A stretch of 10,695 bases of DNA from Candidatus Roizmanbacteria bacterium. Lineage in GTDB: Bacteria; Patescibacteriota; Microgenomatia; UBA1406; GWC2-37-13. Position numbers and translations under genes: made by a program. Shown here piece by piece: positions 1 through 6,461 of this stretch. The stretch spans positions 1-10,695 of the forward strand of contig JAAXWV010000033.1 in the NCBI GenBank assembly GCA_013334845.1, written 5' to 3'. The notes beneath the pieces are model-generated. The model worked only from the letters and a program-made list of their open reading frames with translations, was not told where the DNA came from and made no database searches. Position 1 is the stretch's first letter; each line of letters begins with the position of its first letter.

Positions 1-18
1 CTAGCAGTGCACAAGGGG

Positions 19-351
19 TTAACAAGAAAGAGAAAAGTTAATTTCATTCGTTGGTATTTTTATCTCAAATCTCCTTACTTTTTTAACTAAAAACCAACGC
101 GAAATGGCTATTATGCCAAATCCAATTGGTTCACCCGTCTGAGAATCAACGGCAAATACCGTCGTGTGACCGAGCAAGTGTTGTATGACATCGTCTTGAA
201 AATCAGGGGTTATCTCCAACACTCCAAAAGCACTTGCAGCGATTGACACCCCATGGTCGAGATAAGCTTGTTGTTCAGCGGTGAGTGAGTCGGTTATTTC
301 ACTGAATTCAATGGTATGAAATACGCCAAACCGAGTGTGGAGACTTTTCGT
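19..351 (-). pseudogene. Probable broken GNAT-like acetyltransferase fragment
   Basis: A frame open from 351 to the TAA at 19-21 encodes protein-like sequence, including TIEFSEITDSLTAEQQAYL (from about 315) and, further on, VFAVDSQTGEPIGFGII. The second stretch resembles the beta2-beta3 region of GNAT N-acetyltransferases (a strand, then acidic residues, G-E-x-I-G-F). No acetyl-CoA-binding R/Q-x-x-G-x-G/A motif follows; the frame turns into a K/R/F-rich tail and stops. The only ordinary start codon in frame is GTG at 249, which would discard convincing upstream coding sequence; an ATT at 310-312 is the next possibility. No Shine-Dalgarno or promoter box sits at either point. I infer a gene broken by frameshift or truncation. 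The family assignment rests on a short motif and is weak. Confidence 0.35.
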
Positions 352-482
352 TTAATTGAAGACCTGATAAATGCTCTGATTTCAGTCGTGTACAGTGTTC
401 AATAAGTGTGTAAAAATAAATAGTAATAAGGAGGTTCTTAAAAGGAGAAGGGTCGCCAGCAGAAACGGTGAGTAGAAATATG

Positions 483-497
483 CATTCGCTCATTATA
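483..497 (-). promoter_or_regulatory. Orphan TATAAT promoter box just downstream of guaA
   Basis: On the minus strand TATAAT (497-492) is followed by exactly 6 nt and an ATG (485-483), the geometry seen at real genes in this window. The ATG opens only a 15-codon frame ending in TAA at about 440-438. A longer 61-codon frame starting at 493 has its ATG inside the TATAAT box, so it would not be transcribed from its start. No good -35 is visible. It may be the surviving promoter of the degraded gene to the left, or a leader-peptide or small-RNA promoter. Confidence 0.35.
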
Positions 498-518
498 CAC
501 TAATTTTATTTTTCTATT

Positions 519-2039
519 TTACTCCCATTCCATAGTTGCTGGTGGTTTGTTTGAGATATCGTAAACAACCCGATTGACTGCTCGTACTTCGTTTACGATT
601 CGAACGCTCATTTTGTCCATCACCTCATATGGTATGCGGGCCCAATGTGCACTCATGGCGTCTTTTGCCTCAATTGCCCGAATGGCAATTGTCTCGCCAT
701 ACACTCGTTCATCACCACGAACGCCGGTAGTTTTGAGACCGGTAAAGATCGCGAATGCCTGCCACAAGGTAAGTTCGAGGCCGGCATTTTTTACTTCTTC
801 TTTGACGATCGCGTCGCATGCACGAAGGATGGCCAGTTTTCGTTCGGTTACTTCGCCAATTATTCTAATGGCTAGGCCTGGGCCGGGGAAGGGTCGGCGC
901 TGTACGATAGAGTCAGACATACCCAAGAGAGAACCTGCTTTTCGCACCTCATCTTTATAGAAATTTCGCAATGGCTCAACAAGTCCGAGCTTCATATTTT
1001 TCGGCAGGCCTCCCACGTTGTGGTGACTTTTTATCTTGGATGCATGTTTGGTGCCGGCACTTTCGATAATGTCCGGGTAAATAGTTCCCTGTACTAAAAA
1101 GTGCGCTTTGAGCTTTTTAGCCTCAATTTCCAGTACTTTGATAAATGTTTTGCCAATTACTTTTCGTTTTTGTTCAGGATCTGTGACTCCTTTCAGGTTC
1201 TTTAAAAAGAGTTTCCCCGCATGGACGATCTTTACATTCATACGATAATGGGTTTTAAATACTTCCCGGAGTGTCTTTGTTTCATCTTTGCGCATCAGGC
1301 CCGAGTCAATGTAGATAGAAGTGAGTCGATGGCCGATAGCTTTATGTACAAGGAGTGCAGCAACTGATGAATCAACTCCTCCCGAAAGCGCGCAGATTGC
1401 TTTTTCTTCTCCAATTGATTCTTTTATATCTTCAATCATATTATTTACATACTCCACATCTAATTCATGTTTCTGAAAGTGAATATTGCAGATGGTGAGG
1501 AAGTTCTGTAAGAGCACTTCACCAAACTGGGTGTGAACTACTTCGGGGTGAAACTGAATCCCATACATTTTTTTCTTTTCATTCTCGATAACTGCATAGG
1601 GAATTGTTTCAGTCACACCGGTCGTTTTGAATCCTGGTGGTATTTTGACGACTGCGTCCCCATGAGACATCCAGACATTAAGATCCTGCGGTAGCGACTT
1701 GAGGAGAGGAGAAGTGAGGTCGGTGATGGTGAGCGTTGCGGGTCCATACTCCTTTTTCTTGCCGGGCTTTACCTCGCCGCCGAGAAGATAGCTAATAATT
1801 TGTTCACCATAACAGATGCCGAGTACAGGGATATTAAGTTCAAAAATCTTCTTATCGATAGTGGGAGACCCTTTTCCATATACGGAGGCAGGTCCGCCTG
1901 ACAGGATAATTCCTTTCACATTTGTGGTATGATCAAGCACGACTTCGGGATTTACTATAACTACATCGCAGCCCATTTCACGAATACGGCGACCGATCAA
2001 ATGGGTTGTCTGTGAACCGAAATCTACGATTACAATCAT
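519..2039 (-). CDS. guaA: GMP synthase (glutamine-hydrolysing), GuaA
   Basis: Catalyses XMP + ATP + glutamine to GMP in the cytoplasm, the last step of de novo guanine nucleotide synthesis. The 506-residue length is near the family norm of about 510-525. Residues 1-185 form the class I glutamine amidotransferase domain, with nucleophile Cys76 in GICYGEQ and His164/Glu166 in FHPEV. The ATP pyrophosphatase domain follows, with the P-loop SGGVDSS at 219-225 and the family stretch GVTDPEQKRKVIG at 284-296. The C-terminal dimerisation domain ends in the hallmark KPPATMEWE. The ATG at 2037-2039 fits the usual MIVIVDFGSQ N-terminus. No Shine-Dalgarno is seen. It follows guaB on the same strand after 123 bp but has its own TATAAT box, so it may be transcribed alone or with guaB. 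Nothing suggests inactivation. Confidence 0.97.
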   Translation of the reverse strand: MIVIVDFGSQTTHLIGRRIREMGCDVVIVNPEVVLDHTTNVKGIILSGGPASVYGKGSPTIDKKIFELNIPVLGICYGEQIISYLLGGEVKPGKKKEYGPATLTITDLTSPLLKSLPQDLNVWMSHGDAVVKIPPGFKTTGVTETIPYAVIENEKKKMYGIQFHPEVVHTQFGEVLLQNFLTICNIHFQKHELDVEYVNNMIEDIKESIGEEKAICALSGGVDSSVAALLVHKAIGHRLTSIYIDSGLMRKDETKTLREVFKTHYRMNVKIVHAGKLFLKNLKGVTDPEQKRKVIGKTFIKVLEIEAKKLKAHFLVQGTIYPDIIESAGTKHASKIKSHHNVGGLPKNMKLGLVEPLRNFYKDEVRKAGSLLGMSDSIVQRRPFPGPGLAIRIIGEVTERKLAILRACDAIVKEEVKNAGLELTLWQAFAIFTGLKTTGVRGDERVYGETIAIRAIEAKDAMSAHWARIPYEVMDKMSVRIVNEVRAVNRVVYDISNKPPATMEWE

Positions 2040-2086
2040 ATGTTTGTTTGTATTTGAGCTATTGATAATGAATATTGTTCTGCTTG

Positions 2087-2092
2087 ATTATA
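2087..2092 (-). promoter_or_regulatory. -10 box of guaA promoter
   Basis: A perfect TATAAT lies on the minus strand 47 nt before the guaA ATG, predicting a 5' leader of about 40 nt. That leader is rich in CAA and lacks a Shine-Dalgarno motif. The -35 position carries no good TTGACA match and falls within the tandem repeat at 2097-2120, which suggests an activator-dependent or weak promoter. Confidence 0.5.
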
Positions 2093-2096
2093 GTGA

Positions 2097-2120
2097 TAAC
2101 ATAGAACAGTAACATAGAAC
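2097..2120. repeat. Tandem 11-bp repeat at the guaA promoter
   Basis: TAACATAGAAC occurs at 2097-2107 and again at 2110-2120 (period 13 bp). The pair begins 4 bp upstream of the guaA -10 box and covers the spacer and -35 region. A perfect 11-bp repeat here could be an operator or activator site; it could also be a chance duplication. Confidence 0.5.
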
Positions 2121-2162
2121 CAATTCGGATGCAACGGTTTCATGTTTCTTGTTTTATGTTAT

Positions 2163-3317
2163 TTAATTGTAATTATCTCCCGGTCTGGTGATCAAAATAT
2201 CGTGCGGGTGGCTTTCGATAAGCGATGCCTGGGTAATCTTCATAAATTTCCCTTTTTCATGTAATTCGGGAACCGACTTTGCCCCCACATAATACATCCC
2301 CGACTTGATGCCGCCAACAGCCTGTTCAATGAGGCTTTTGACAGCGCCTTTTACCGGTACCAAGCCTTCTACGCCTTCGGCTACCATCACTCGGTCTTTA
2401 TAATCTTTTCCATGGAATTCGTCTTCTGATTTGATTTCAGCTCCTTTTTGCATGGCGCCGACCGAGCCCATACCTCGATATGATTTAAACGTGTATGTCT
2501 TGGTAGTGTCTTTAAATACACTCTGGAAACGGGCAGGTACCTGATTGTGGTGGAGTTCAAATACATCTCCCGGAGCCTCGATACAGGAAGCAAAGTAGCT
2601 ACCCATCATAACGGTTGAAGCTCCAGCAGCCAATGCCTTCACCATATCTCCCGAGTATTTTATGCCACCGTCAGCGATGACCGGTACTCCATGTTCGTCA
2701 GCTGCACGACAGGCTTCCATTACGGCGGTGATCTGGGGAACACCCATACCTGAGATGATGCGGGTGGTACAGATTGCTCCCGGTCCCATACCGATCCGTA
2801 AACCATCTGCTCCAGCGTCAATCAACGCCTTCGCTCCGTCATAGGTGGCGATGCTGCCGCCGATCACATCAACCTCCGGGTAAGTGGCCTTCACATATTT
2901 AATAGCTTCAATAATGCTTTTAGCATATCCATGAGCACTGTCAACCAGAATAACGTCAGCTCCGGCTTTCACTAGCGCAGCAGCACGGTCTTCAAATCCG
3001 GTACTTGCCCCAATAGCAGCTCCTACAAGAAATCCGGCTTCTTTCACTTTTTTTACCTCATCAGCTTGCGTCTCAATAGTTAGGTTTCGGTGAATGATAC
3101 CGATACCGCCACGTGTGGCGAGCGCGATGGCGAGTTTATGTTCTGTCACCGTGTCCATAGGAGAAGAAATGAAAGGGAGTTTGAGGGAGATATTGCGAGT
3201 CAGTTTCGTTTCGAGGGAAATATCTCCACGGGAAAAGTCACTATATCCCGGAACGAGTAATACATCATCAAATGTCAAACCTTCCTGTTCAAGTACTTTA
3301 TTATTCGTAAAAGCCAT
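2163..3317 (-). CDS. guaB: Inosine-5'-monophosphate dehydrogenase, CBS-less form
   Basis: Oxidises IMP to XMP with NAD+, the step before GuaA, encoded immediately downstream. The 384 residues form a TIM barrel: LTFDDVLLVPG at 14-24, SSPMDTVTE at 51-59, the catalytic Cys loop GMGPGAICTTR with Cys183, the phosphate-binding segment ADGGIKYSGD at 215-224, and the mobile-flap entry YRGMGSVGAM at 280-289. The usual ~120-residue pair of CBS domains is absent: the chain runs from HRNLTIETQADEV straight into EAGFLVGAAIG. A longer segment lies between APGDVFEL and FKSYRGMG than is usual, and the R-Y pair of the flap is not in its standard place. I chose ATG 3315-3317, giving MAFTNNKVLEQEGLTFDD; a longer frame from 3365 adds 16 residues unlike family N-termini. 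GMP reductase is the main alternative, disfavoured by GAICTTR and AEGVEG. Confidence 0.9.
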   Translation of the reverse strand: MAFTNNKVLEQEGLTFDDVLLVPGYSDFSRGDISLETKLTRNISLKLPFISSPMDTVTEHKLAIALATRGGIGIIHRNLTIETQADEVKKVKEAGFLVGAAIGASTGFEDRAAALVKAGADVILVDSAHGYAKSIIEAIKYVKATYPEVDVIGGSIATYDGAKALIDAGADGLRIGMGPGAICTTRIISGMGVPQITAVMEACRAADEHGVPVIADGGIKYSGDMVKALAAGASTVMMGSYFASCIEAPGDVFELHHNQVPARFQSVFKDTTKTYTFKSYRGMGSVGAMQKGAEIKSEDEFHGKDYKDRVMVAEGVEGLVPVKGAVKSLIEQAVGGIKSGMYYVGAKSVPELHEKGKFMKITQASLIESHPHDILITRPGDNYN

Positions 3318-3395
3318 AGTGATAATAGAAATTGATAAAAGGTGTGTTCCGGTTATTGGGGCCATAATGAAGCGAGGAAAGAAGAGACAGCGGAG

Positions 3396-3425
3396 AATGT
3401 AATGTTACTAGCTCCATATTACATT
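3396..3425. repeat. Inverted repeat over the guaB promoter start region
   Basis: AATGTAAT (3396-3403) and ATTACATT (3418-3425) are perfect inverted copies separated by 14 bp. One arm overlaps the last bases of the guaB -10 box, and the predicted transcription start (about 3416) lies in the spacer. Because one arm is upstream of the start, a DNA operator bound by a dimer is likelier than an RNA hairpin. Confidence 0.5.
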
Positions 3426-3450
3426 ATACCCGAAGAATAAAAGAAAACAA
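3423..3450 (-). promoter_or_regulatory. guaB promoter (TTGTTT-16-TATAAT)
   Basis: On the minus strand a perfect TATAAT (3428-3423) is preceded at 16 bp by TTGTTT (3450-3445), which keeps only the TTG core of the -35. Predicted transcription start near 3416 gives a leader of about 100 nt to the preferred guaB ATG. The box lies in the 99-bp gap after the eno stop, so guaB can be transcribed independently of eno. No known riboswitch fold was recognised in the leader. Confidence 0.55.
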
Positions 3451-3464
3451 GAGAAAATGTCACC

Positions 3465-4706
3465 CTACAGTCCGTTTTCGATCTCGATAAGTCGGTTATA
3501 TTTTGCCAGACGCTCGCTTCTTGACATAGAGCCGGTTTTGATAAAATCTGCCCCGGCACCATAGGCAAGGTCGGCGATAAATGAATCTTCTGTTTCTCCT
3601 GACCGATGAGACACGATCACTTTCCAGCCAGCCTGCTTCGCCATAGTTATCGCTTCGGCTGTTTCGGAGACAGAACCGATCTGGTTGAGCTTAATGAGCA
3701 CCGCATTGGTGGCGTTCAACTCAATTCCTCGACGAATGCGTTCAGGGTTGGTGACATAGAGATCGTCGCCAACGGTTAAAAATTCATCATTCGAAAAAGC
3801 TGTGAATTTCTGGAACTGTGCCCAGTCATCTTCGGCGAACGGATCTTCAAATGAAATAATGCGATAGGTGCTACGAAGTGTCTGGTAGTAATTCATTAGT
3901 TCATCCCCGGAAAGTGTTTTCCCCGTCTTTTTCATCACATAACTCCCGTTTTCAAAAAACTCAGTTGAAGCAGAATCGAGGGCAAAATCAAATTCACGAC
4001 CGAGAGAATAACCGAGTTTTTCGGCCGATGCCTTGATTGTTTCCAGTACCTCTTCATTTGAAGAAAGGAGGGGTGAGTAACCACCCTCATCGCCTACCAG
4101 CGTCTGAAGTTTCTTTTCTTTCAATGTTTTTCCCAGCTGTTGAAAGATCTCGGCGGCGACTCGTACTGCCTCAGAAGGTTGGGTGGTAGATGGAGAGATC
4201 ATAAACTCCTGAATATCAAAGTTCCAGTTCGCGTGCTTGCCTCCGTTAATGACGTTTACCATAAGTCGAGGGAAAGCAGCAGAATGAGCTGAAAAATAGT
4301 AGTCGTGGAGGAATCTCCAAAGCGGTTTATTTGCAGTATATGCCGCTGCTTTGGTAACTGCCTGTGATACCGATAGTATAGCATTCGCACCCAAGTTTCC
4401 CTTATTGCCTGTACCGTCTTTGTCGAGCATTTTTTGGTCAATTTCTTTTAGCTGATCTACTTCCATGCCAACTACAAGAGGAGCAAGGACGGTGTTTACG
4501 TTAGCTACTGCCTGCAACACTCCCTGTCCGAGGTGACGCTTGGAATCGCCGTCGCGAAGTTCGACCGCTTCATGGGCTCCTGTTGAAGCTCCCGAAGGTA
4601 CAGATGATGAATGAATAGATCCGTCTTCCAGTTTTACAAAAGTGCGAACAGTAGGTTTTCCCCGGGAATCGAGAATCTCAAGTGATTGAATAGAAGTGAT
4701 TTTCAT
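3465..4706 (-). CDS. eno: Enolase (phosphopyruvate hydratase)
   Basis: Dehydrates 2-phosphoglycerate to phosphoenolpyruvate, a cytoplasmic Mg2+-dependent step of lower glycolysis. The protein has 413 residues, slightly short of the usual ~430. N-terminal domain: ILDSRGKPTV at 11-20 and the mobile loop SGASTGAHEAVELRDGD at 38-54. Barrel domain: His158 in GGKHAN, general-acid Glu207 in GDEGG, metal ligands Asp244 (ALDSASTEF), Glu287 (SFEDPF) and Asp314 (GDDLYVTN), catalytic Lys339 (LIKLNQIG), and the signature VSHRSGETED at 365-374. I chose ATG 4704-4706 (MKITSIQSLEILDSRG). The longer frame from 4748 adds 14 residues that match no enolase N-terminus and would place the promoter inside the gene. 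It is divergent from dprA across 72 bp. All key residues are present. Confidence 0.97.
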   Translation of the reverse strand: MKITSIQSLEILDSRGKPTVRTFVKLEDGSIHSSSVPSGASTGAHEAVELRDGDSKRHLGQGVLQAVANVNTVLAPLVVGMEVDQLKEIDQKMLDKDGTGNKGNLGANAILSVSQAVTKAAAYTANKPLWRFLHDYYFSAHSAAFPRLMVNVINGGKHANWNFDIQEFMISPSTTQPSEAVRVAAEIFQQLGKTLKEKKLQTLVGDEGGYSPLLSSNEEVLETIKASAEKLGYSLGREFDFALDSASTEFFENGSYVMKKTGKTLSGDELMNYYQTLRSTYRIISFEDPFAEDDWAQFQKFTAFSNDEFLTVGDDLYVTNPERIRRGIELNATNAVLIKLNQIGSVSETAEAITMAKQAGWKVIVSHRSGETEDSFIADLAYGAGADFIKTGSMSRSERLAKYNRLIEIENGL

Positions 4707-4712
4707 AGCCTC

Positions 4713-4742
4713 ATTGTAGCAGATTTTGTAGCATATAGTCCA
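4713..4742 (-). promoter_or_regulatory. eno promoter, predicted leaderless
   Basis: The minus strand carries TGGACT (4742-4737), an 18-bp spacer, and the extended -10 element TGC-TACAAT (4721-4713). Only 6 nt (GAGGCT) separate TACAAT from the eno ATG, so the predicted transcription start coincides with the start codon. No Shine-Dalgarno is present. This supports ATG 4706 over the upstream in-frame ATG. Confidence 0.6.
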
Positions 4743-4770
4743 TTGCACACCTATGAGAAATCAGTACACT
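4743..4770 (+). promoter_or_regulatory. dprA promoter, predicted near-leaderless
   Basis: TACACT (4765-4770) lies 8 nt before the GTG start, with a weak TTGCAC (4743-4748) 16 bp further upstream. An AAGG-like stretch next to the GTG is too close to act as a Shine-Dalgarno site. The weak -35 abuts the divergent eno -35 (4737-4742), so the two promoters could compete for polymerase. Confidence 0.4.
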
Positions 4771-4778
4771 AAAAAGGT

Positions 4779-5867
4779 GTGAACACCACAGAATATTATC
4801 TGGCTTTTTCCCATTTCTTGGGGATTGGCCCCATGCGTTTTAAGGATCTATTGACACAATATCATACCCTTGCTGTAGCGTATGCGGCTCCACTTTCAGA
4901 GCTTGAAGAAGTGATTGGAGTGGGAATTGCAGCGAAGTTTCAGAAGTTTCGCAACTCGTTTTCTCCACGGGAAAAGCTCCGGGAACTTTACAAGAAAAAT
5001 ATCCAGGTTATTACCCGGGAAGATCCTCTTTTCCCCCCTCAGCTATTGGAAATTCCCGATCCGCCCATCTGTCTCTATGTAAAGGGAGATATGACGAAGT
5101 TCAACTTCGAGTCAGATTTTTTTATGGGAATTGTGGGGACTCGTATGCCTACTTCCTACGGGGCCCAGTTAACAAGTCGTTTTAGTCGGGAACTGGTGGA
5201 GAACGGAGCTGTAATTGTGTCGGGTATGGCAATGGGTGTAGACGCAATCGCCCACATGAAGGCGCTTGACGCGGGCGGGTGTACAATCGCGTTCCTCGGG
5301 TGTGGAGTAGATGTAGTGTATCCTCTTCAGAACCGGTCGCTGTACGAGCGGATTATTAGTCAAAAGGGACTGGTGATCTCGGAATTTCCGCCCGGTATGA
5401 CTGTACAGAAAGGGCTTTTTGTGGCGCGAAACCGCCTCATTTCCGGCTTGTCGCAGGGAGTACTCGTAGTTGAGGGAGGGGTAAACTCAGGCTCACTTAT
5501 AACCGCCCGCTATGCGGCCATACAAGGAAAGGATGTATTCGCCCCACCCGTTCCCTTGACTTCATCACTTTCGGAAGGGCCAAACATACTTTTAAAATCC
5601 GGAGCAACTCTCGTGACAAAGGTTGATGATATTCTTGAAACATATCAAAAGAAACCAGTGGCACCACTTCCGAAGCCACTTCCTCAGTTGAGTATGGAAG
5701 AGCGAAGTATTATCGATGCTTTGCGAAGAGAAGACCAGGATAGTAACGACCTCTCCCATTTATTGGGGGTCTCGATTACAAAACTCCTACCCACCCTTTC
5801 TCTTCTGGAAATTAAGGGATTGATAATTAATGCAGGTGGGGGAAAATATCGACTGAAATCACGTTAG
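4779..5867 (+). CDS. dprA: DNA-processing protein DprA (Smf family)
   Basis: In naturally transformable bacteria DprA binds incoming single-stranded DNA, protects it and loads RecA. The 362 residues follow the full family layout. Residues 1-75 form a helical HhH/SAM-like N-terminal region. The Rossmann-fold domain spans about 78-285, with VGTRMPTSYG at 119-128, SGMAMGVDAIAH at 148-159, YPLQNR at 181-186, SEFPPG at 201-206, ARNRLISGLS at 216-225 and EGPNILLKSGA at 266-276. A proline-rich linker (292-303) leads to a C-terminal winged-helix-like domain (305-362). The start is GTG at 4779; an in-frame TAA at 4770-4772 rules out any longer form. The gene stands alone between divergent eno and the convergent VTT gene, sharing TTAG with the latter's stop. 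It is intact. A role in natural transformation here is inference; no other com gene is visible. Confidence 0.95.
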   Translation: MNTTEYYLAFSHFLGIGPMRFKDLLTQYHTLAVAYAAPLSELEEVIGVGIAAKFQKFRNSFSPREKLRELYKKNIQVITREDPLFPPQLLEIPDPPICLYVKGDMTKFNFESDFFMGIVGTRMPTSYGAQLTSRFSRELVENGAVIVSGMAMGVDAIAHMKALDAGGCTIAFLGCGVDVVYPLQNRSLYERIISQKGLVISEFPPGMTVQKGLFVARNRLISGLSQGVLVVEGGVNSGSLITARYAAIQGKDVFAPPVPLTSSLSEGPNILLKSGATLVTKVDDILETYQKKPVAPLPKPLPQLSMEERSIIDALRREDQDSNDLSHLLGVSITKLLPTLSLLEIKGLIINAGGGKYRLKSR

Positions 5868-6436
5868 TGTTTCGGATGAGGGAGGTAATCACTCCAGGGG
5901 ATATAGCCGATTAAGATGAGAATAGCTAAGCTCATAATTTCAAGTAGCATTCCAGAAAAATGGGAGTAGTGAGAGGCAATAAGCACGCCTAAATTGGTAG
6001 TTACATGATGGGCAACGCTAACCCAGATGGAATAACTAAATAGTCTGCCAATAAAAAAGCAGAGTGCAATGAGTTGTACTGAAACTTCGGCTACACCAGC
6101 CGCGATAAATACTTGATTGGAGGGGATCGGTAAGAAAGCATAGCCAATAACGAGCGGAATGGTGATATGTTTCTTTTTGGTGAGGAATTTCCCGAGAGCT
6201 TTGTAATTCTTCTGAGTGCGAGGGCTGAGACGGGGTCGGATAACTGACCGGCTAAGTGAGGCAAGAATAAGACGTCCGATTACTGCCGCGGTCGCTCCCA
6301 AAATTACCGTCGGCACCATCTCAAGGTGATACGTGATATAAAAGAAGGCGAGAATTGACCAGGTGGCCGGCATAAAGGCAGGAACGGCGTTAATTCCAAG
6401 AACCACGAGTGTCATGATGATATACGTTTCCGGCAT
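5864..6436 (-). CDS. Small VTT/DedA-like integral membrane protein
   Basis: A 190-residue multi-pass membrane protein. Hydrophobic segments fall at about 4-20, 24-36, 41-60, 92-114, 119-140 and 162-180, separated by a basic loop (63-90; R/K-rich). The segment GATAAVIGR (47-55) and the re-entrant-like LPIPSNQVFIAAG (102-114) resemble the conserved G-x-x-x-G-R/D and P-x-P-S/G-E regions of the VTT (SNARE-associated, DedA) superfamily. Those proteins include lipid flippases and scramblases, so a role in envelope lipid handling is possible but unproven; the acidic residue of classical DedA re-entrant loops is replaced here by SNQ. I chose ATG 6434-6436, which has TACAAT 7 nt upstream and avoids overlapping the upstream glycosyltransferase; the frame extends to 6493. 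It lies 25 bp after that gene, so co-transcription is also possible. Confidence 0.75.
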   Translation of the reverse strand: MPETYIIMTLVVLGINAVPAFMPATWSILAFFYITYHLEMVPTVILGATAAVIGRLILASLSRSVIRPRLSPRTQKNYKALGKFLTKKKHITIPLVIGYAFLPIPSNQVFIAAGVAEVSVQLIALCFFIGRLFSYSIWVSVAHHVTTNLGVLIASHYSHFSGMLLEIMSLAILILIGYIPWSDYLPHPKH

Positions 6437-6443
6437 GGGATTT

Positions 6444-6452
6444 ATTGTAACA
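6444..6452 (-). promoter_or_regulatory. -10 box of VTT-gene promoter, predicted leaderless
   Basis: The extended -10 element TGT-TACAAT (6452-6444) stands 7 nt before the ATG at 6436, in the 25-bp gap after the glycosyltransferase stop. A weak TGGATC lies 17 bp upstream, at the end of that gene. This predicts a separate leaderless transcript even though the two genes look like an operon. Confidence 0.45.
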
Positions 6453-6461
6453 AGGTTTCGT

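Noticed and set aside
1..59. Minus-strand frame open to the left edge, starting MKLTFLFLVNPLCTA at 47
   Set aside because: Only 15 codons are visible and no promoter or ribosome site precedes it. It could be a frameshifted continuation of the GNAT-like fragment or chance.
422..452. AAGGAGG-like Shine-Dalgarno sequences on the plus strand
   Set aside because: No plausible open frame follows at a suitable distance.
308..493. 61-codon minus-strand open frame as a gene
   Set aside because: Its ATG is inside a TATAAT box, so the promoter would not transcribe the start. No family is recognisable and it overlaps the better GNAT-like frame.
574..960. Long plus-strand frame inside guaA, and similar frames opposite guaB, both glycosyltransferases and tatD
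   Set aside because: These are reverse-strand shadows of clearly identified genes with low-complexity or Arg/Ser-rich translations.
3315..3365. Longer GuaB starting at 3365
   Set aside because: The extra 16 residues do not fit IMPDH N-termini, and MAFTNNKVLEQEGLTFDD from 3317 does.
3318..3416. Purine or other riboswitch in the guaB leader
   Set aside because: No known conserved riboswitch core was seen; the leader is pyrimidine-rich and the only clear stem overlaps the promoter itself.
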